Assembly: GCF_000021925.1 (NCBI RefSeq) | Contig: NC_011830.1 | Location: 4,561,001 to 4,625,000 of the forward strand | Direction: 5' to 3' | Source: Desulfitobacterium hafniense DCB-2 | GTDB lineage: Bacteria; Bacillota; Desulfitobacteriia; Desulfitobacteriales; Desulfitobacteriaceae | Length of the DNA stretch: 64,000 nucleotides | Part shown: piece after piece, positions 1 through 9,982 of the stretch | Numbering within the stretch: position 1 is the first letter of the stretch | Layout of the letters: every line of letters begins with the position of its first letter | Notes under the pieces: model-generated | The model's database searches: none | The model's input: only the letters and a program-made list of their open reading frames with translations | Told to the model about the DNA's origin: nothing | Translations under genes and position numbers: made by a program

Positions 1-734
1 CTATCAAAGGATTGGGGATTGAGCAGCTCCTTGACATCCCAATACCATTTTGTTGGCGGAATAAGCTGGTAGGTCTTATTGATGGCTTGAATCTCAAAGC
101 CTAAATTATTTTCTTTAAAGGATTGCTTCAACCGAAATATGGTGGTGTATAGACTTTGCTCAGCTTTTTGAGTTTCGGTATTCGGCCATAGACCATCCAT
201 CAACACCCATTTGGACACGGAAAAATCATGAAGCAATAGATAAGCAAACAGCTCTTCAGCCTTCGCGGTCGTCCAGTGTATCGGCATTTGATTCCCGATC
301 TTTACTTCAAAGCCGCCCAGCATCCCTATCTCGATTGAATGTCCTTCAGTTTCGAGTTTGCCTTTTCCCATCCCTTTCATTTTATATACTCTGCATAGAG
401 AGCGCTCCAACTTTTCCTTGACGATGGGCTTCAGTATATAGTCTAAGGCATGGACATTAAAGGCCTCCAGAGCAAAGCGGTCATGGGCAGTAACAAAGAC
501 AAGAACTACCTGCTCATCTTTCTCAGCAATTTGCATTGCTAGTTCCACGCCGTTCATACCGGGCATATCGATATCCAAATACACCACATCAGGTTTCAAT
601 GTCTCAATACTCAGCAATACTTCAGCAGGCTTCAGAAACTTCCCGATAATTTCTACATCCGTCCTCTTGCTGAACATTCGCTCCATAAGATCAAGGGCTG
701 GTTGTTCATCATCCACCAAGATCACTCTCAGCAT
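1..734 (-). CDS. Response regulator, receiver plus BTAD-like activator domain (3' end cut by window)
   Basis: Reading leftward from an ATG at 734, the frame stays open to the window edge, about 244 codons. The N-terminal ~115 residues are a receiver domain: acidic pair DDE at 8-10, phospho-acceptor D54 in YLDIDMPGMNG, and the conserved lysine K102 in DYILKP. The rest (HWTTAKAEELFAYLLLH, then TTIFRLKQSF) resembles the OmpR-like winged helix and start of a bacterial transcriptional activator (SARP/BTAD) domain, not LytTR. A GGGGGG tract lies 6 nt before the ATG. It starts 35 bp after the sensor kinase gene, so the two are a likely cognate pair in one operon. The signal and target genes are unknown, and the C-terminus is outside the window. 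Confidence 0.85.
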   Translation of the reverse strand, partial: MLRVILVDDEQPALDLMERMFSKRTDVEIIGKFLKPAEVLLSIETLKPDVVYLDIDMPGMNGVELAMQIAEKDEQVVLVFVTAHDRFALEAFNVHALDYILKPIVKEKLERSLCRVYKMKGMGKGKLETEGHSIEIGMLGGFEVKIGNQMPIHWTTAKAEELFAYLLLHDFSVSKWVLMDGLWPNTETQKAEQSLYTTIFRLKQSFKENNLGFEIQAINKTYQLIPPTKWYWDVKELLNPQSFD

Positions 735-769
735 TAAATCCCCCCTTAACACTAGAATTCATATCCTAA

Positions 770-2734
770 TTACCGGCTATTCCCCAAGGCCTTACTTTCG
801 TCAATCTCAAAGTAGACCTTTGTGCCCGTACCTTCGGTGCTCTCAATCTTTAAGACACTGCCGAAGGTATGCTTTAACCGTTTTTGAACATTATACAGCC
901 CGACCCCACCCAAAGTCTTTTTGCCTGTACCCTCTTTTTCATTATTAAGGATTTCCATTCTCTGCTGTTCTGGAATCCCTATACCATCGTCAGTTACCTG
1001 GATCATGATCCGGCCTGACTCCCTGCTTATTTTGATTCGGACAGTTCCCTTTGCTTCTTTTTGGATAATGCCATGTCTTATCGCGTTCTCTACCAAAGGC
1101 TGTACGGAAAGAGCCGGAATCTGACATTGCAGCAGCTCAGGGGCGATATCGAAGATGATTTCCACTTTGCCCCCAAAGCGTGCTTTTTGGATATCCACAT
1201 AGCCATAGACCATCATCATTTCCCGCTCAATGCTGATCAACCCATTGGAGTGCTCAAAATCAAAAGAGCCCCGGAGATAATTGCTGAAGCTTCTTAAAAG
1301 CTCTCCCGCTTTATGGCTATCTGAATAGCAATAGGAGATAATGGTGTTCAAGGCATTATACAAGAAATGAGGCTTAATCTGGGAACGCAGAAAAGCATAT
1401 TCCTTTTCGATGGTTTCTTTCTCCTGCAACGCTAATTTTAAAGATATCTCCTTATTCTTCACATAGAGCTCGGTCAGTTGGACTGCCAAATAGACCATAA
1501 GCATGAGAGCAAAAATCAGGCTACAGATAAACCCCAAAAACATATCTTCCACTAATCCGAAGCTGAAAAATGCCAGATTTACCACGTATAAACTGAGTAC
1601 CCCCAAGGCACAGAGCAAGAAGCCAAATTTCGTCCTTTCCTGTTCATCCTCCTTTGCTTTGCTGTAGGTATAGACCGCTCTTATGAATATTCCGATATAA
1701 ATAACAAGCTCGGTTATGCCGATGGGAACACAAAGATAAGCGTATACCTTTAAAGGAGGAACCAGCAGGACCGCAGCAAATAGAGCATACATGCCTAAAA
1801 GCATCTGATACATTCTTTTCGGAATAAATGTTTTATCCAATTGATTCAGAAACAGAACCAAACTCATACCCGTGATCATCCGGGCAAGCTGAAGGAGTTT
1901 ATAAGCGTCATCAAAGGGGATATGGGGGAATAAAAACAAAAGCGTTCTTTCCCCATACATGGAATTGGTCAGGGCATGAGAAAAACAAACAACAGCCATG
2001 CTCATAAATATTTTATTTTTCTTATACCTGAAAAGAAAGAAGTAGGACAGAAAACAGATCCAGCCAATTGTAAAAATGCTTCCTACTATAATCAATTCCA
2101 CCATGGAGCTGCGGTTGCTCAGCTCTAAAATATCCTGAGTTTCCCCTAAGATGAGGGGGGCAACAATCCCTCCGTATATATAGTCATAATTTGATACTTG
2201 GACGAGAATTTCTGGAGAGCGCTGCTCAAAGAACCCCAGACGAGGAATATTACTGAAGAGATACTCATTTTCCAGGAGGGCCGGCCGGCCATCCTGGATT
2301 ATTTTTTTCCCATTGACGAATATGACACTTGACATTCTGATATTGGACTTTTTAATAGCGAGAACTTTCTCACTTGGCATATTTTTCACTAATAGGCGAT
2401 AGGTTCCCGAGCCCATGCCTGTTAATTTTGTCTCGTCCAGCTTGCCAACCCAATTGAATAAAACATTAACAAAACCGGTCAGGGCAGGAGGGGTGGCATC
2501 CTTAAAATCATCGGGGGAAAGAAGTTGCCCCCAATAAAATTCCCATTCGCCGCCGAGCTCAATTATCCCATCCTCTGCAAAATTCCAAGCCGAAAGATCA
2601 AGCGTTCCCTTTTCGGCCACAGGGGCGGACCTTTTCAGGAATTCTTGATTTAAAGCTCCAAATAAAACAGGAAATACGACAATAGGAATAAAAAGAAAAA
2701 AGATAAACAGCTTGCCATGATCTGAAATCTTCAT
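770..2734 (-). CDS. 7TMR-DISM-type sensor histidine kinase (LytS/YesM-like kinase core)
   Basis: A 654-residue membrane kinase. One N-terminal TM segment (about 9-28) leads to an extracytoplasmic beta-rich region (about 40-200). Seven hydrophobic segments follow (about 212-425), then a short coiled coil and a His_kinase domain with phospho-acceptor H456 in QIKPHFLYNALNTI. A C-terminal ATPase domain has an N box at VENAIRHGI and glycine boxes DDGIGI and GGVGLYN. This order is that of 7TMR-DISM receptors, which in known cases sense carbohydrate-like or other diverse ligands. The start is supported by GAGGAG a few bases upstream. It begins 29 bp after hemW and is followed by the response regulator, so co-transcription is likely. 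The ligand cannot be inferred. Confidence 0.88.
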   Translation of the reverse strand: MKISDHGKLFIFFLFIPIVVFPVLFGALNQEFLKRSAPVAEKGTLDLSAWNFAEDGIIELGGEWEFYWGQLLSPDDFKDATPPALTGFVNVLFNWVGKLDETKLTGMGSGTYRLLVKNMPSEKVLAIKKSNIRMSSVIFVNGKKIIQDGRPALLENEYLFSNIPRLGFFEQRSPEILVQVSNYDYIYGGIVAPLILGETQDILELSNRSSMVELIIVGSIFTIGWICFLSYFFLFRYKKNKIFMSMAVVCFSHALTNSMYGERTLLFLFPHIPFDDAYKLLQLARMITGMSLVLFLNQLDKTFIPKRMYQMLLGMYALFAAVLLVPPLKVYAYLCVPIGITELVIYIGIFIRAVYTYSKAKEDEQERTKFGFLLCALGVLSLYVVNLAFFSFGLVEDMFLGFICSLIFALMLMVYLAVQLTELYVKNKEISLKLALQEKETIEKEYAFLRSQIKPHFLYNALNTIISYCYSDSHKAGELLRSFSNYLRGSFDFEHSNGLISIEREMMMVYGYVDIQKARFGGKVEIIFDIAPELLQCQIPALSVQPLVENAIRHGIIQKEAKGTVRIKISRESGRIMIQVTDDGIGIPEQQRMEILNNEKEGTGKKTLGGVGLYNVQKRLKHTFGSVLKIESTEGTGTKVYFEIDESKALGNSR

Positions 2735-2763
2735 TGCTTTTCTCCTCTAAGCAAGATACCATT

Positions 2764-3891
2764 TCACACGAATTCCTGCAGCACCCCATTGGCGACAAAC
2801 CAATACTCTGGTCGCAAGAGAAGGGAGCCTTCTTCGATTTTTAAAACACTGGCCTTAAGGTAACGCTCCAAAACAGCAGGATAGAGTTCAAAAAGATCGG
2901 CACCGACCTCCTTTTTGAACTGCAGCAAATTCACCCCATCTTTAAGACGCAGACCCAGCATTAAAAGTTCTGCCATTTGCTCATGTTTTGAAAGAAATTC
3001 ATCTTCCTGGGGATCCACCGGAAGTTTCCCTTGAGATAGCATGGTTTCATAGGCATTAATATCTTCAACATTCTGATAACGATGGTTATTCAGGCAAGAC
3101 ACGGCGCTTGGCCCTATCCCTAAATACTCCTGCCTGCGCCAGTAGCCAAGGTTATGCCGGCATTCATAGCCCGGGAGGGCGTAATTGGACACTTCATAAT
3201 GCCGGTATCCCGCCTGGCCCAGAATCTCCCGGGCCACGTGGTACATCTCAGCCTGGCTGTCATCATCCGGCAAATTCGTAATCGCTTCCGAATTTAGGGC
3301 CATAGGCGTACCCTCTTCGACCATCAGCCCATAAACAGAAAGATGCTCAGGCCGGATCCTGAGAGCCTCTTCCAAAGTATCCCGCCAATTTGCCTGGGTC
3401 TGCCCCGGCAGCCCGAACATTAAATCCAGATTAAGGTTCTTAAAGCCTGCCTCCCGGATCAGGCGCACCCCATCCGCAACCTCTTCAGCTTGATGAATTC
3501 TGCCGATCCGTTTCAATAAGTCGTCATTAAAGGATTGAACTCCCAGAGATATGCGATTGATCCCTTGTGTATGGAGGATCTGGAGCTTTTCAGCGGTAAG
3601 AGTCCCCGGATTGGCTTCTGTAGTTTTTTCCGCCCCATCCTTAAACCTCAGCTTACCATGGATGATGCTTAAGAGTGCGTCCAATTCCGCTTCCGGCAAT
3701 GCCGTAGGTGTCCCTCCCCCGATAAAAAGGGTCTCAATCTCCTCTGAAATCTCATGCTGTCTTAACACAACCTCGCGGTTTAAGCTTGCCAAATAATCCT
3801 CAGCCTTAGCTCTCTGCCAGGGCTCCGAATAAAAAGCACAATAATTGCATTTCTGCACACAAAAAGGAACATGGATATAAAGAGAAGGCAT
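2764..3891 (-). CDS. hemW: HemW-like radical SAM heme chaperone
   Basis: Radical SAM enzyme of the HemN superfamily. The cluster-binding motif CVQKCNYCAF sits near residue 10. The residue two after the third cysteine is Phe, as in HemW, rather than the Cys of true oxygen-independent coproporphyrinogen oxidase. HemW proteins are thought to insert or carry heme rather than oxidise coproporphyrinogen. A longer frame reaches back to 3957, but the ATG at 3891 is preferred: it follows AAAGGGGTGAGG, and MPSLYIHVPFC is the family's usual start. The protein is then 375 residues, a normal length. It sits downstream of lepA, the common Firmicutes order. Confidence 0.92.
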   Translation of the reverse strand: MPSLYIHVPFCVQKCNYCAFYSEPWQRAKAEDYLASLNREVVLRQHEISEEIETLFIGGGTPTALPEAELDALLSIIHGKLRFKDGAEKTTEANPGTLTAEKLQILHTQGINRISLGVQSFNDDLLKRIGRIHQAEEVADGVRLIREAGFKNLNLDLMFGLPGQTQANWRDTLEEALRIRPEHLSVYGLMVEEGTPMALNSEAITNLPDDDSQAEMYHVAREILGQAGYRHYEVSNYALPGYECRHNLGYWRRQEYLGIGPSAVSCLNNHRYQNVEDINAYETMLSQGKLPVDPQEDEFLSKHEQMAELLMLGLRLKDGVNLLQFKKEVGADLFELYPAVLERYLKASVLKIEEGSLLLRPEYWFVANGVLQEFV

Positions 3892-4076
3892 GGCCTCACC
3901 CCTTTCCGGGAAGAGCACTCCCCAAATTCTTTTGGATAAAAAGACAGCGAACTCCATGCCCTCAAGGGAACAGACAGCTCGCCATTTCTTGTCAAGTATT
4001 TAAATTTCAGCATATAAACGGCATGTGATGTATGGTATGCAAACTGCAAACTGCACAAACTGAAACTGTGTAAACC

Positions 4077-4088
4077 GGGACCTGTCCC
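4077..4088. repeat. Small GGGAC/GTCCC palindrome downstream of lepA
   Basis: A five-base inverted repeat around a CT centre (GGGACCTGTCCC) lies about 20 bp past the lepA stop. It is preceded by a run of near-repeats of CAAACTG (about 4040-4068). The motif resembles REP-type palindromes found singly between genes in many bacteria. No other copy was seen in this window, so this is a suggestion only; a weak terminator is an alternative. Confidence 0.3.
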
Positions 4089-4107
4089 CGTGATTCACAC
4101 CCATGAT

Positions 4108-5913
4108 TCAGTCGTCGATCTTCAGCACCGCCATAAAGGCATCCTGGGGTATTTCCACGCTTCCCACTTGCTTCATGCGTTTTTTACCTTCTTTTTGTTT
4201 CTCCAGAAGCTTCCGCTTACGGGAGATGTCCCCTCCGTAACACTTAGCCAGGACATCCTTGCGCATGGCTTTGACCGTCTCTCTGGCCACAACCTTTTGC
4301 CCAATCACTGCTTGAATGGGCACCTCGAACATCTGCCGGGGGATGATCCCCCGCAATTTTTCCACTAAGCGGCGGCCCCGGGCATAGGATTTCTCCTTGT
4401 GGACGATAAAGGAAAGGGCATCCACCAGCTCACCGTTGAGAAGAACATCCAGCTTAACCAAAGAAGCCGCTTTGTATCCGGCTAATTCATAATCCAGGGA
4501 AGCATAGCCCTTGGTCCGGGATTTAAGCTGATCAAAATAGTCATAGACAATCTCACTTAAAGGAAGCTCGTAGTGCAAAGTGACTCGGTTAGCGGACAGA
4601 TAATCCATGTTGAGGAAATTGCCCCGCTTTTCCTGATTCAGCTCCATGATCGCCCCCACAAAATCCGAAGGCACCATAATATTGGCTTTGACGATAGGCT
4701 CTTCAATGGTCTCAATCTCATCGACCTTGGGAAGATTGGAGGGATTATCAATGCTTAAAACCTCTCCATCGGTTTTATTTACCTTATAGACCACGCTGGG
4801 AGCAGTGGTAATCAGATTCAAATCATATTCCCGCTCCAGACGCTCCTGAATGACATCCATATGCAAAAGTCCCAGGAAGCCGCAACGGTAACCAAAGCCC
4901 AACGCGCTGGAGGTCTCCGGTTCAAAAACCAAGCTGGAATCATTGAGATGAAGCTTCTCCAGGGCATCCTTCAACCGTCCGTAATCACTGGAATCCACAG
5001 GATAGAGACCGCAGAAGACCATGGGTGTGGCCTTGCGATAGCCCGGCAGAGGATAGAGGGCTGCGTTCTCAGCATCGGTGATAGTGTCCCCCACCTGAGT
5101 ATCCCTTACGTTCTTGATGCTGGCCGCAATATAGCCTACCTGACCGGCCTTGATTTCATCGACGATTCTTAAAGCCGGCGTAAACATCCCTACTTCTGTC
5201 ACATCAAACACTTTCCCCGAAGACATCATCTTGATCTGAGTTCCCTTGGCCACCCGTCCTTCCATAACCCGGACATAGGATATGGCCCCCTTATAAGCAT
5301 CGAAATAGGAGTCAAATATCAAGGCCTTTAAAGGAGTATTGTCATCCCCCTGAGGCGGGGGCACCTTGGCAACGACGGCTTCCAGGATATCTTCAATCCC
5401 AATTCCCGTTTTGGCAGAAGCCAGGATGGCTTCACTGGCATCCAAGCCAATCACATCCTCGATCTCCTGCTTAACCCGCTCCGGTTCAGCACTGGGCAGA
5501 TCGATCTTATTGATGACGGGAATAATCTCCAGATTATTTTCCAAGGCCAAGTAAACATTGGCCAAGGTCTGTGCTTCAATCCCCTGAGCCGCGTCCACAA
5601 TCAGTAAGGCTCCTTCACAGGCTGCCAAACTACGGGATACTTCATAAGTGAAGTCAACATGACCCGGGGTATCGATCAAATTCAATTCATAAGTTTGTCC
5701 ATCCTTGGCAGGGTATTGCAAACGAACGGTCTGCAATTTAATGGTAATTCCCCGCTCCCGCTCCAGATCCATATTGTCCAGGACCTGGGCTTCCATTTCC
5801 CGCTTGCTGAGAGCACCTGTATATTCGATCAAACGGTCGGCAAGTGTAGATTTACCATGGTCAATATGAGCAATAATTGAAAAGTTGCGTATACATTGTG
5901 AGGCCTGTGCCAC
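4108..5913 (-). CDS. lepA: Elongation factor 4 (LepA), back-translocating GTPase
   Basis: Full-length 601-residue LepA. The GTPase domain is at the N-terminus with P-loop AHIDHGKST, switch region [16 protein letters not shown] (G3) and NKIDLP (G4). EF-G-like domains II, III and V follow, then the LepA-specific C-terminal domain ending in the basic [21 protein letters not shown] stretch. LepA acts on ribosomes, promoting back-translocation or helping 30S biogenesis under stress. Translation starts at a GTG at 5913 behind GAGGGGT. A good sigma-A-type promoter lies upstream at 5995-6023. hemW follows 216 bp downstream. Confidence 0.97.
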
Positions 5914-5994
5914 AGTTTTTACCCCTCATTTCAACAAAATCCAGTTTCGTATCAGAAAAAACGAGTCTTTTTTCAGGATCCATTCTAAACAAAT

Positions 5995-6023
5995 ATTATA
6001 CCGCCAATTATTTGTTTGAGCAA
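5995..6023 (-). promoter_or_regulatory. Sigma-A-type promoter for lepA
   Basis: On the minus strand: -35 TTGCTC (6018-6023), a 17-nt spacer, and a perfect -10 TATAAT (5995-6000), about 80 bp upstream of the lepA GTG. Position and spacing fit; not tested. Confidence 0.65.
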
Positions 6024-6112
6024 GAATAGAAAGAGGAGTTCAATAAAAAAGTTCGCCCCAGACTTACTGAAGCGTCCTTTTCTTCAACCCTTTCTCCCCT
6101 ATTGAACAGCTC

Positions 6113-7165
6113 CTACTCCGCAAGGCGGGATTCCGGCAGAACGATAAAAGCGGTGGGGACTTCCCGAGGGCCGTAAGGGCTGCTGGGCTTGTTCTTTACT
6201 TCTCCCTCATAAACTAAAGTAGACGATGAGCCTCCATCTAAATTCGCCCCATTAACCGCGCCATGTTCGATAAGAATATCCTGAACGTCCTTTAAGGTCG
6301 CGCCAAGGCTTCCTAACTGCCTGCCATCGATGACGAGAAGAAGGATGGTCCCATCATGTGTCTGACCAATAGCAGTCCTTGGAGCAATCCCCCAGCCACC
6401 ATCTCCATAGGTAATCATGGGTTCACCATTAACGATAAGAGCGGGGCCGAAGGATACGGCGTCCCGGATGCCCAGTTCTTCAATCTGTTCCAAAGTATAG
6501 CGGCCTACAACCAAGACATCATGTTTAGTTATCCCAATTAAACTATAAGTCTCCCAATTATCCTTGTGAATGATCTTTCCTTCAGTGATGAGAATTCCTG
6601 TGGGTGTCCCCCCAAAGCTCACTCCTCCAGGATCCGCAAATCCCCCGGCATTAATCCCGGCTACTGCATGATTATTCTCCACAAATTCAGAGACCTTTAA
6701 CCCTCGATCCCCTAATTGATCTGTGGCGGCTAAACGGACCCGCTGAGGATTGCCTACTTTCAAAAGGTATCCCTGAAAACCTTTTCCGGAAACCTCTACC
6801 AGTTCAAGGGCCGGTTTTTCCTCGATGATCGGCTTGAGAACATTCACAGCTTTTTCATCCGTATTGACTTTGGGCTCTGAAACTTTGTTTTTCTCCATAA
6901 TCCTATTAATCTCTTCTTCACTGACAAACCAGGTCGCTAAATATTGGTGGCTATATGTGGTCATAGCCGTTGTTACATAAAGCTCCTTAAGCCCTGTTAA
7001 AGGCCCGTGAAAAATCAGGAGAAAGGCAAGAGCCATACCGAGAAGACACAGGATCAGGAATCCCAAAACGGCTTTCAAGAGAATAAAGATGATTGACCTT
7101 TTCTTTTTTTGACCGGCTTGTGCAGCTGATTGTTCGTACTCTGCTCTGATTTTCAACACCCCCAT
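6113..7165 (-). CDS. Membrane-anchored phosphodiester glycosidase family protein (NAGPA domain)
   Basis: 350 residues. A strongly hydrophobic segment near residues 25-55 anchors the protein, with the rest outside the cytoplasm. From about 130 to the end there is a NAGPA/DUF2233-type domain with the family hallmarks: GINAGGF, GGTPTGILITEGKI, FGPALIVNGEP, APRTAIGQ and NLDGGSSSTLVY. Relatives are phosphodiester glycosidases or exopolysaccharide-associated proteins, and a cell-envelope polymer is the likely substrate, though the exact one is unknown. The start is uncertain: the ATG at 7165 has no clear ribosome site, and GGGGGTG just inside could serve a TTG a few codons later. It stands alone between lepA and the flavoprotein gene. 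Confidence 0.8.
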   Translation of the reverse strand: MGVLKIRAEYEQSAAQAGQKKKRSIIFILLKAVLGFLILCLLGMALAFLLIFHGPLTGLKELYVTTAMTTYSHQYLATWFVSEEEINRIMEKNKVSEPKVNTDEKAVNVLKPIIEEKPALELVEVSGKGFQGYLLKVGNPQRVRLAATDQLGDRGLKVSEFVENNHAVAGINAGGFADPGGVSFGGTPTGILITEGKIIHKDNWETYSLIGITKHDVLVVGRYTLEQIEELGIRDAVSFGPALIVNGEPMITYGDGGWGIAPRTAIGQTHDGTILLLVIDGRQLGSLGATLKDVQDILIEHGAVNGANLDGGSSSTLVYEGEVKNKPSSPYGPREVPTAFIVLPESRLAE

Positions 7166-7277
7166 GAAGAGAAAGAAGAAGCAATGACTTGCTCCTTCTT
7201 AATTTCTATGAAGTTAATCGACATAATAACACTGGACTTTGTATTTTATTATACCAGAGATCTGCCCCATAGCCTAA

Positions 7278-9074
7278 TTATTTCGCTGCTTCCAAAGCTT
7301 GAGCTACTGCCGCTTTGATTCCCTCACTGGTCATGGTGGCGCCACCGACAGCATCCACTTCCGTGATTTGCTTGCGGATGATTTCTCCCACCACGCCCTC
7401 TTCAGCGTTCTCGAATATACCGGGGGTTTCGGCATGATCTTTCAGGGTTACTTTAATCACTTCTCCGTCTTTAACCACGACTTCTACCTTAATCTCGCCG
7501 CCTTTACCTTGACCGACGCCGGTATAGGTGCCATCTTTGTAGTTGGCTTCGACTTCCGGTTTTGCTTCAGCCGGTTTAGCTGCTGCCTGAATGGTGGGTT
7601 CCGTGGTTCCGCCGTTTTCCATGACATAAGCATGAGCAGCCGATCCGGCGATACGGCCAAAGATGACGATATCGGCAACAGCATTGCCGCCAAGGCGGTT
7701 TCCACCATGAACTCCACCGGTGATTTCACCACCGGCAAAGAGTCCCGGAATAGGATTGCCGTCTGTATTGAGCACTTGAGCTTCCGTGTTGATCTTCACC
7801 CCACCCATAGTGTGATGAACGGCAGGAGCACATAAGCCGGCATAGTATTTAGATTGGGTAAGAGGGAATTCCATACTGGCCCGTCCAAAATCCGGGTCGC
7901 TGCCGGAAGCTTGATATCCGGCATATTTCTCCATAGTTTCTTTCAAATTAGCCGGGTCAACGCCGATTTGTTCAGCCAGACCCTCAATCGTGTCGGCTTC
8001 AACAATGATTCCACCCTTGATATAAGATTCGATAGCTTTTAAGCTTTCACGAACCTCTTGATCAAATAATAGATAAGCTTGACCCTCTGTTTGTTTCAAG
8101 ATGGCTTCGGAAACCACATCACGAGTTTCTAATTCATTGATAAAACGTTTTCCTTCCTTATTCACGAGGATTGCACCGTTACCGCGAACCCCTTCAGTGT
8201 ACATCGTTTGATCCGTAGGATTTACGGTGGGATGAGTTTGAATTTGCTCCATATCGACGAAGCCAGCACCGATTTTTTCGGCCATAACGATTCCGTCCCC
8301 AGTGGCCCCTTTATGGTTGGTTGTAGCGAACCCTGCCAAGGCTGGCTTGTACTTCGTGACCATTTCGGCATTGGCACCAAAGCCGCCGGTAGCCAGGACC
8401 ACAGCTTTGGTCTTGATGGTGTAGGTTCCTTCTTCACCGGTTACTTTGACTCCGGTTACTGCTCCATTAGCATCCACAAGAATTTCTTCAGCTTTCGTGT
8501 TAAGAAGAACAGGAATACCTAATTCCTCAACTTTATTGTTTAAGGTAGTAACGAGCATAGGACCGACAGCGCTTGTATCCGAAGGACGGTGAATCCGTTT
8601 TACACTGGCCCCGCCAAACATACCGACCACGCTTAAATCGCCGCCAATGTCGTTGACCCAGTCTACCGCGGCAGCGGAGTTTTCAGCCAAAGTTCTGACC
8701 AGTGATTCATCATTAAGATTATGTCCGCCCTTCATGGTATCTTCCACAAAAAGCTCGATGGAGTCTTTGATGCCATCTCTTTCTTGATATTTGGTAGGAG
8801 CTGCATTTAAACCGCCTGTAGAACGGACACTGTTTCCGCCTGTAATAGGCATTTTTTCGACAAGAACCACATTCTTCGCACCATCCTGGACCGCTTGAAT
8901 GGCTGCTGTCATTCCTGCTCCACCGGCACCAATGACCACGATATCGGTACTCTTGTCTTGTACGGCAGGTGTACTTGTTCCAGGCGTTTCATTGACTGCC
9001 GATTCTGTACCGCAGCCAGTGATAGGACCAACGACCATTAAGAGAGCAAGAATCAACGCACTAATCTTTTTCAT
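7278..9074 (-). CDS. Secreted lipoprotein fumarate reductase-like flavoprotein (FAD plus FMN-binding domain)
   Basis: 598 residues. A lipoprotein signal peptide ends in ITGC (Cys at about 21). The FAD-binding domain of the fumarate reductase/urocanate reductase family starts at DIVVIGAGGAGMTAA (about 45) with GGNSVRSTGGLNA following. A C-terminal FMN-binding domain occupies about 510-597. The motif DAVGGAT places T580 as the likely residue for phosphoester-linked FMN. The enzyme should therefore act on the outer face of the membrane, passing electrons through FMN to FAD and reducing an organic acceptor such as fumarate or another enoate. The acceptor is not identifiable. No cytochrome or membrane quinol oxidase is adjacent. 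Directly upstream is a DcuS/DcuR-like system, its probable regulator. Confidence 0.87.
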   Translation of the reverse strand: MKKISALILALLMVVGPITGCGTESAVNETPGTSTPAVQDKSTDIVVIGAGGAGMTAAIQAVQDGAKNVVLVEKMPITGGNSVRSTGGLNAAPTKYQERDGIKDSIELFVEDTMKGGHNLNDESLVRTLAENSAAAVDWVNDIGGDLSVVGMFGGASVKRIHRPSDTSAVGPMLVTTLNNKVEELGIPVLLNTKAEEILVDANGAVTGVKVTGEEGTYTIKTKAVVLATGGFGANAEMVTKYKPALAGFATTNHKGATGDGIVMAEKIGAGFVDMEQIQTHPTVNPTDQTMYTEGVRGNGAILVNKEGKRFINELETRDVVSEAILKQTEGQAYLLFDQEVRESLKAIESYIKGGIIVEADTIEGLAEQIGVDPANLKETMEKYAGYQASGSDPDFGRASMEFPLTQSKYYAGLCAPAVHHTMGGVKINTEAQVLNTDGNPIPGLFAGGEITGGVHGGNRLGGNAVADIVIFGRIAGSAAHAYVMENGGTTEPTIQAAAKPAEAKPEVEANYKDGTYTGVGQGKGGEIKVEVVVKDGEVIKVTLKDHAETPGIFENAEEGVVGEIIRKQITEVDAVGGATMTSEGIKAAVAQALEAAK

Positions 9075-9186
9075 ACTCCTTTTCCTCTCCTTTTTTAGTT
9101 TTAGTCGGGAAGTTCAGTAGCCCTTTGTCAATCTATTGAACCTTCTCTTTTGTTCATAATAAGTCTTTCACAAGAAACTGAACAGT

Positions 9187-9224
9187 TTATGTAAGTTTAT
9201 AAAGCGTTATGTAATTTATGAAAG
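9187..9224. promoter_or_regulatory. Tandem direct repeat upstream of flavoprotein gene, candidate response-regulator operator
   Basis: Two 18-bp units, TTATGTAAGTTTATAAAG (9187-9204) and TTATGTAATTTATGAAAG (9207-9224), begin exactly 20 bp apart, about two helical turns. They lie ~115-150 bp upstream of the flavoprotein start and just after the regulator gene. A/T-rich tandem sites at this spacing suit a dimeric CitB/DcuR-type regulator. This is inference from position and repetition. Confidence 0.5.
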
Positions 9225-9228
9225 TGAA

Positions 9229-9250
9229 TGCCGAGGCATTCACCCCGGCA
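9229..9250 (-). terminator. Hairpin after the response-regulator gene
   Basis: On the minus strand TGCCGGGG pairs with CCTCGGCA (one G-U) around a six-base loop, seven bases past the stop of the regulator gene. The following tract TTCACTTTC is only weakly U-rich, so termination may be partial. Confidence 0.45.
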
Positions 9251-9256
9251 CTTCTA

Positions 9257-9982
9257 TTAAATCTCTTTTAAATACTTTTTAAAGCCCTTTACTTTCAACT
9301 GATTGAGCCGATGATAATTTACCGGTCTCCCTACAGCTCCATAACTGATCTCTGTATTCACAACCTCTTGCTCACGTAAAAAGCCTATATATTTACTCAT
9401 GGAAACACGGGAAATTCCCACCCGCAAGGCCATTTCTTCTGTAGTAAAGGCTGTACCCTGAGTTGCCAGGATATGATCCCAGACCAATTTCAAGGTATCG
9501 CCGCTAATCCCCTTAGGCAGATCAGATTTTTTATCAACCGTCTCTTCCTCTTCCATATTAAAAATCTGCTTATCCAAATCCTTCTGACTGAGCGTTTGCT
9601 TGTTCTTCATAAGCAGTTCTCTTTTTTTATAAACATTGAGCGCATCCCGAAAACGCTCATACTCAAAGGGCTTAATCAGATAATCCACCGCACCATGTTG
9701 CAGGGCCTTCCGAATGCTTTGGCTATCCGTGGATGCCGACACAATAATGACATCAGATTCTATCTCGCTTTTGCGAAGTTGAGTGAGAAATTCCAGACCA
9801 TTAATGCCGGGCATAAAAATATCCAGAAGGATCAAGTCAACTTTTTTCTTTTTTAGCACCTTCAAGGCATCTGCTGCCGTTCCGGCACTGGCAACCAGTT
9901 GAAATCCTCCGATTTGTTCCAGATAATAACGATTGAGTTCAGCGACCATGGGATCATCTTCTATAATCAGCACTTTAATCAT
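9257..9982 (-). CDS. DcuR/CitB-family response regulator
   Basis: 241 residues: a receiver domain at 1-120 with phospho-acceptor D54 (LILLDIFMPGING) and K-P at about 104. A linker follows, then a C-terminal DNA-binding region with the HTH pattern FTTEEMALRVGISRVSMSKYIGFL typical of CitB/DcuR proteins. Its ATG overlaps the kinase stop by four bases, indicating translational coupling. By family analogy it responds to a C4-dicarboxylate or similar carboxylate sensed by the partner kinase. The best target candidate is the fumarate reductase-like gene next door, whose upstream region carries tandem repeats at 9187-9224. Confidence 0.9.
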   Translation of the reverse strand: MIKVLIIEDDPMVAELNRYYLEQIGGFQLVASAGTAADALKVLKKKKVDLILLDIFMPGINGLEFLTQLRKSEIESDVIIVSASTDSQSIRKALQHGAVDYLIKPFEYERFRDALNVYKKRELLMKNKQTLSQKDLDKQIFNMEEEETVDKKSDLPKGISGDTLKLVWDHILATQGTAFTTEEMALRVGISRVSMSKYIGFLREQEVVNTEISYGAVGRPVNYHRLNQLKVKGFKKYLKEI

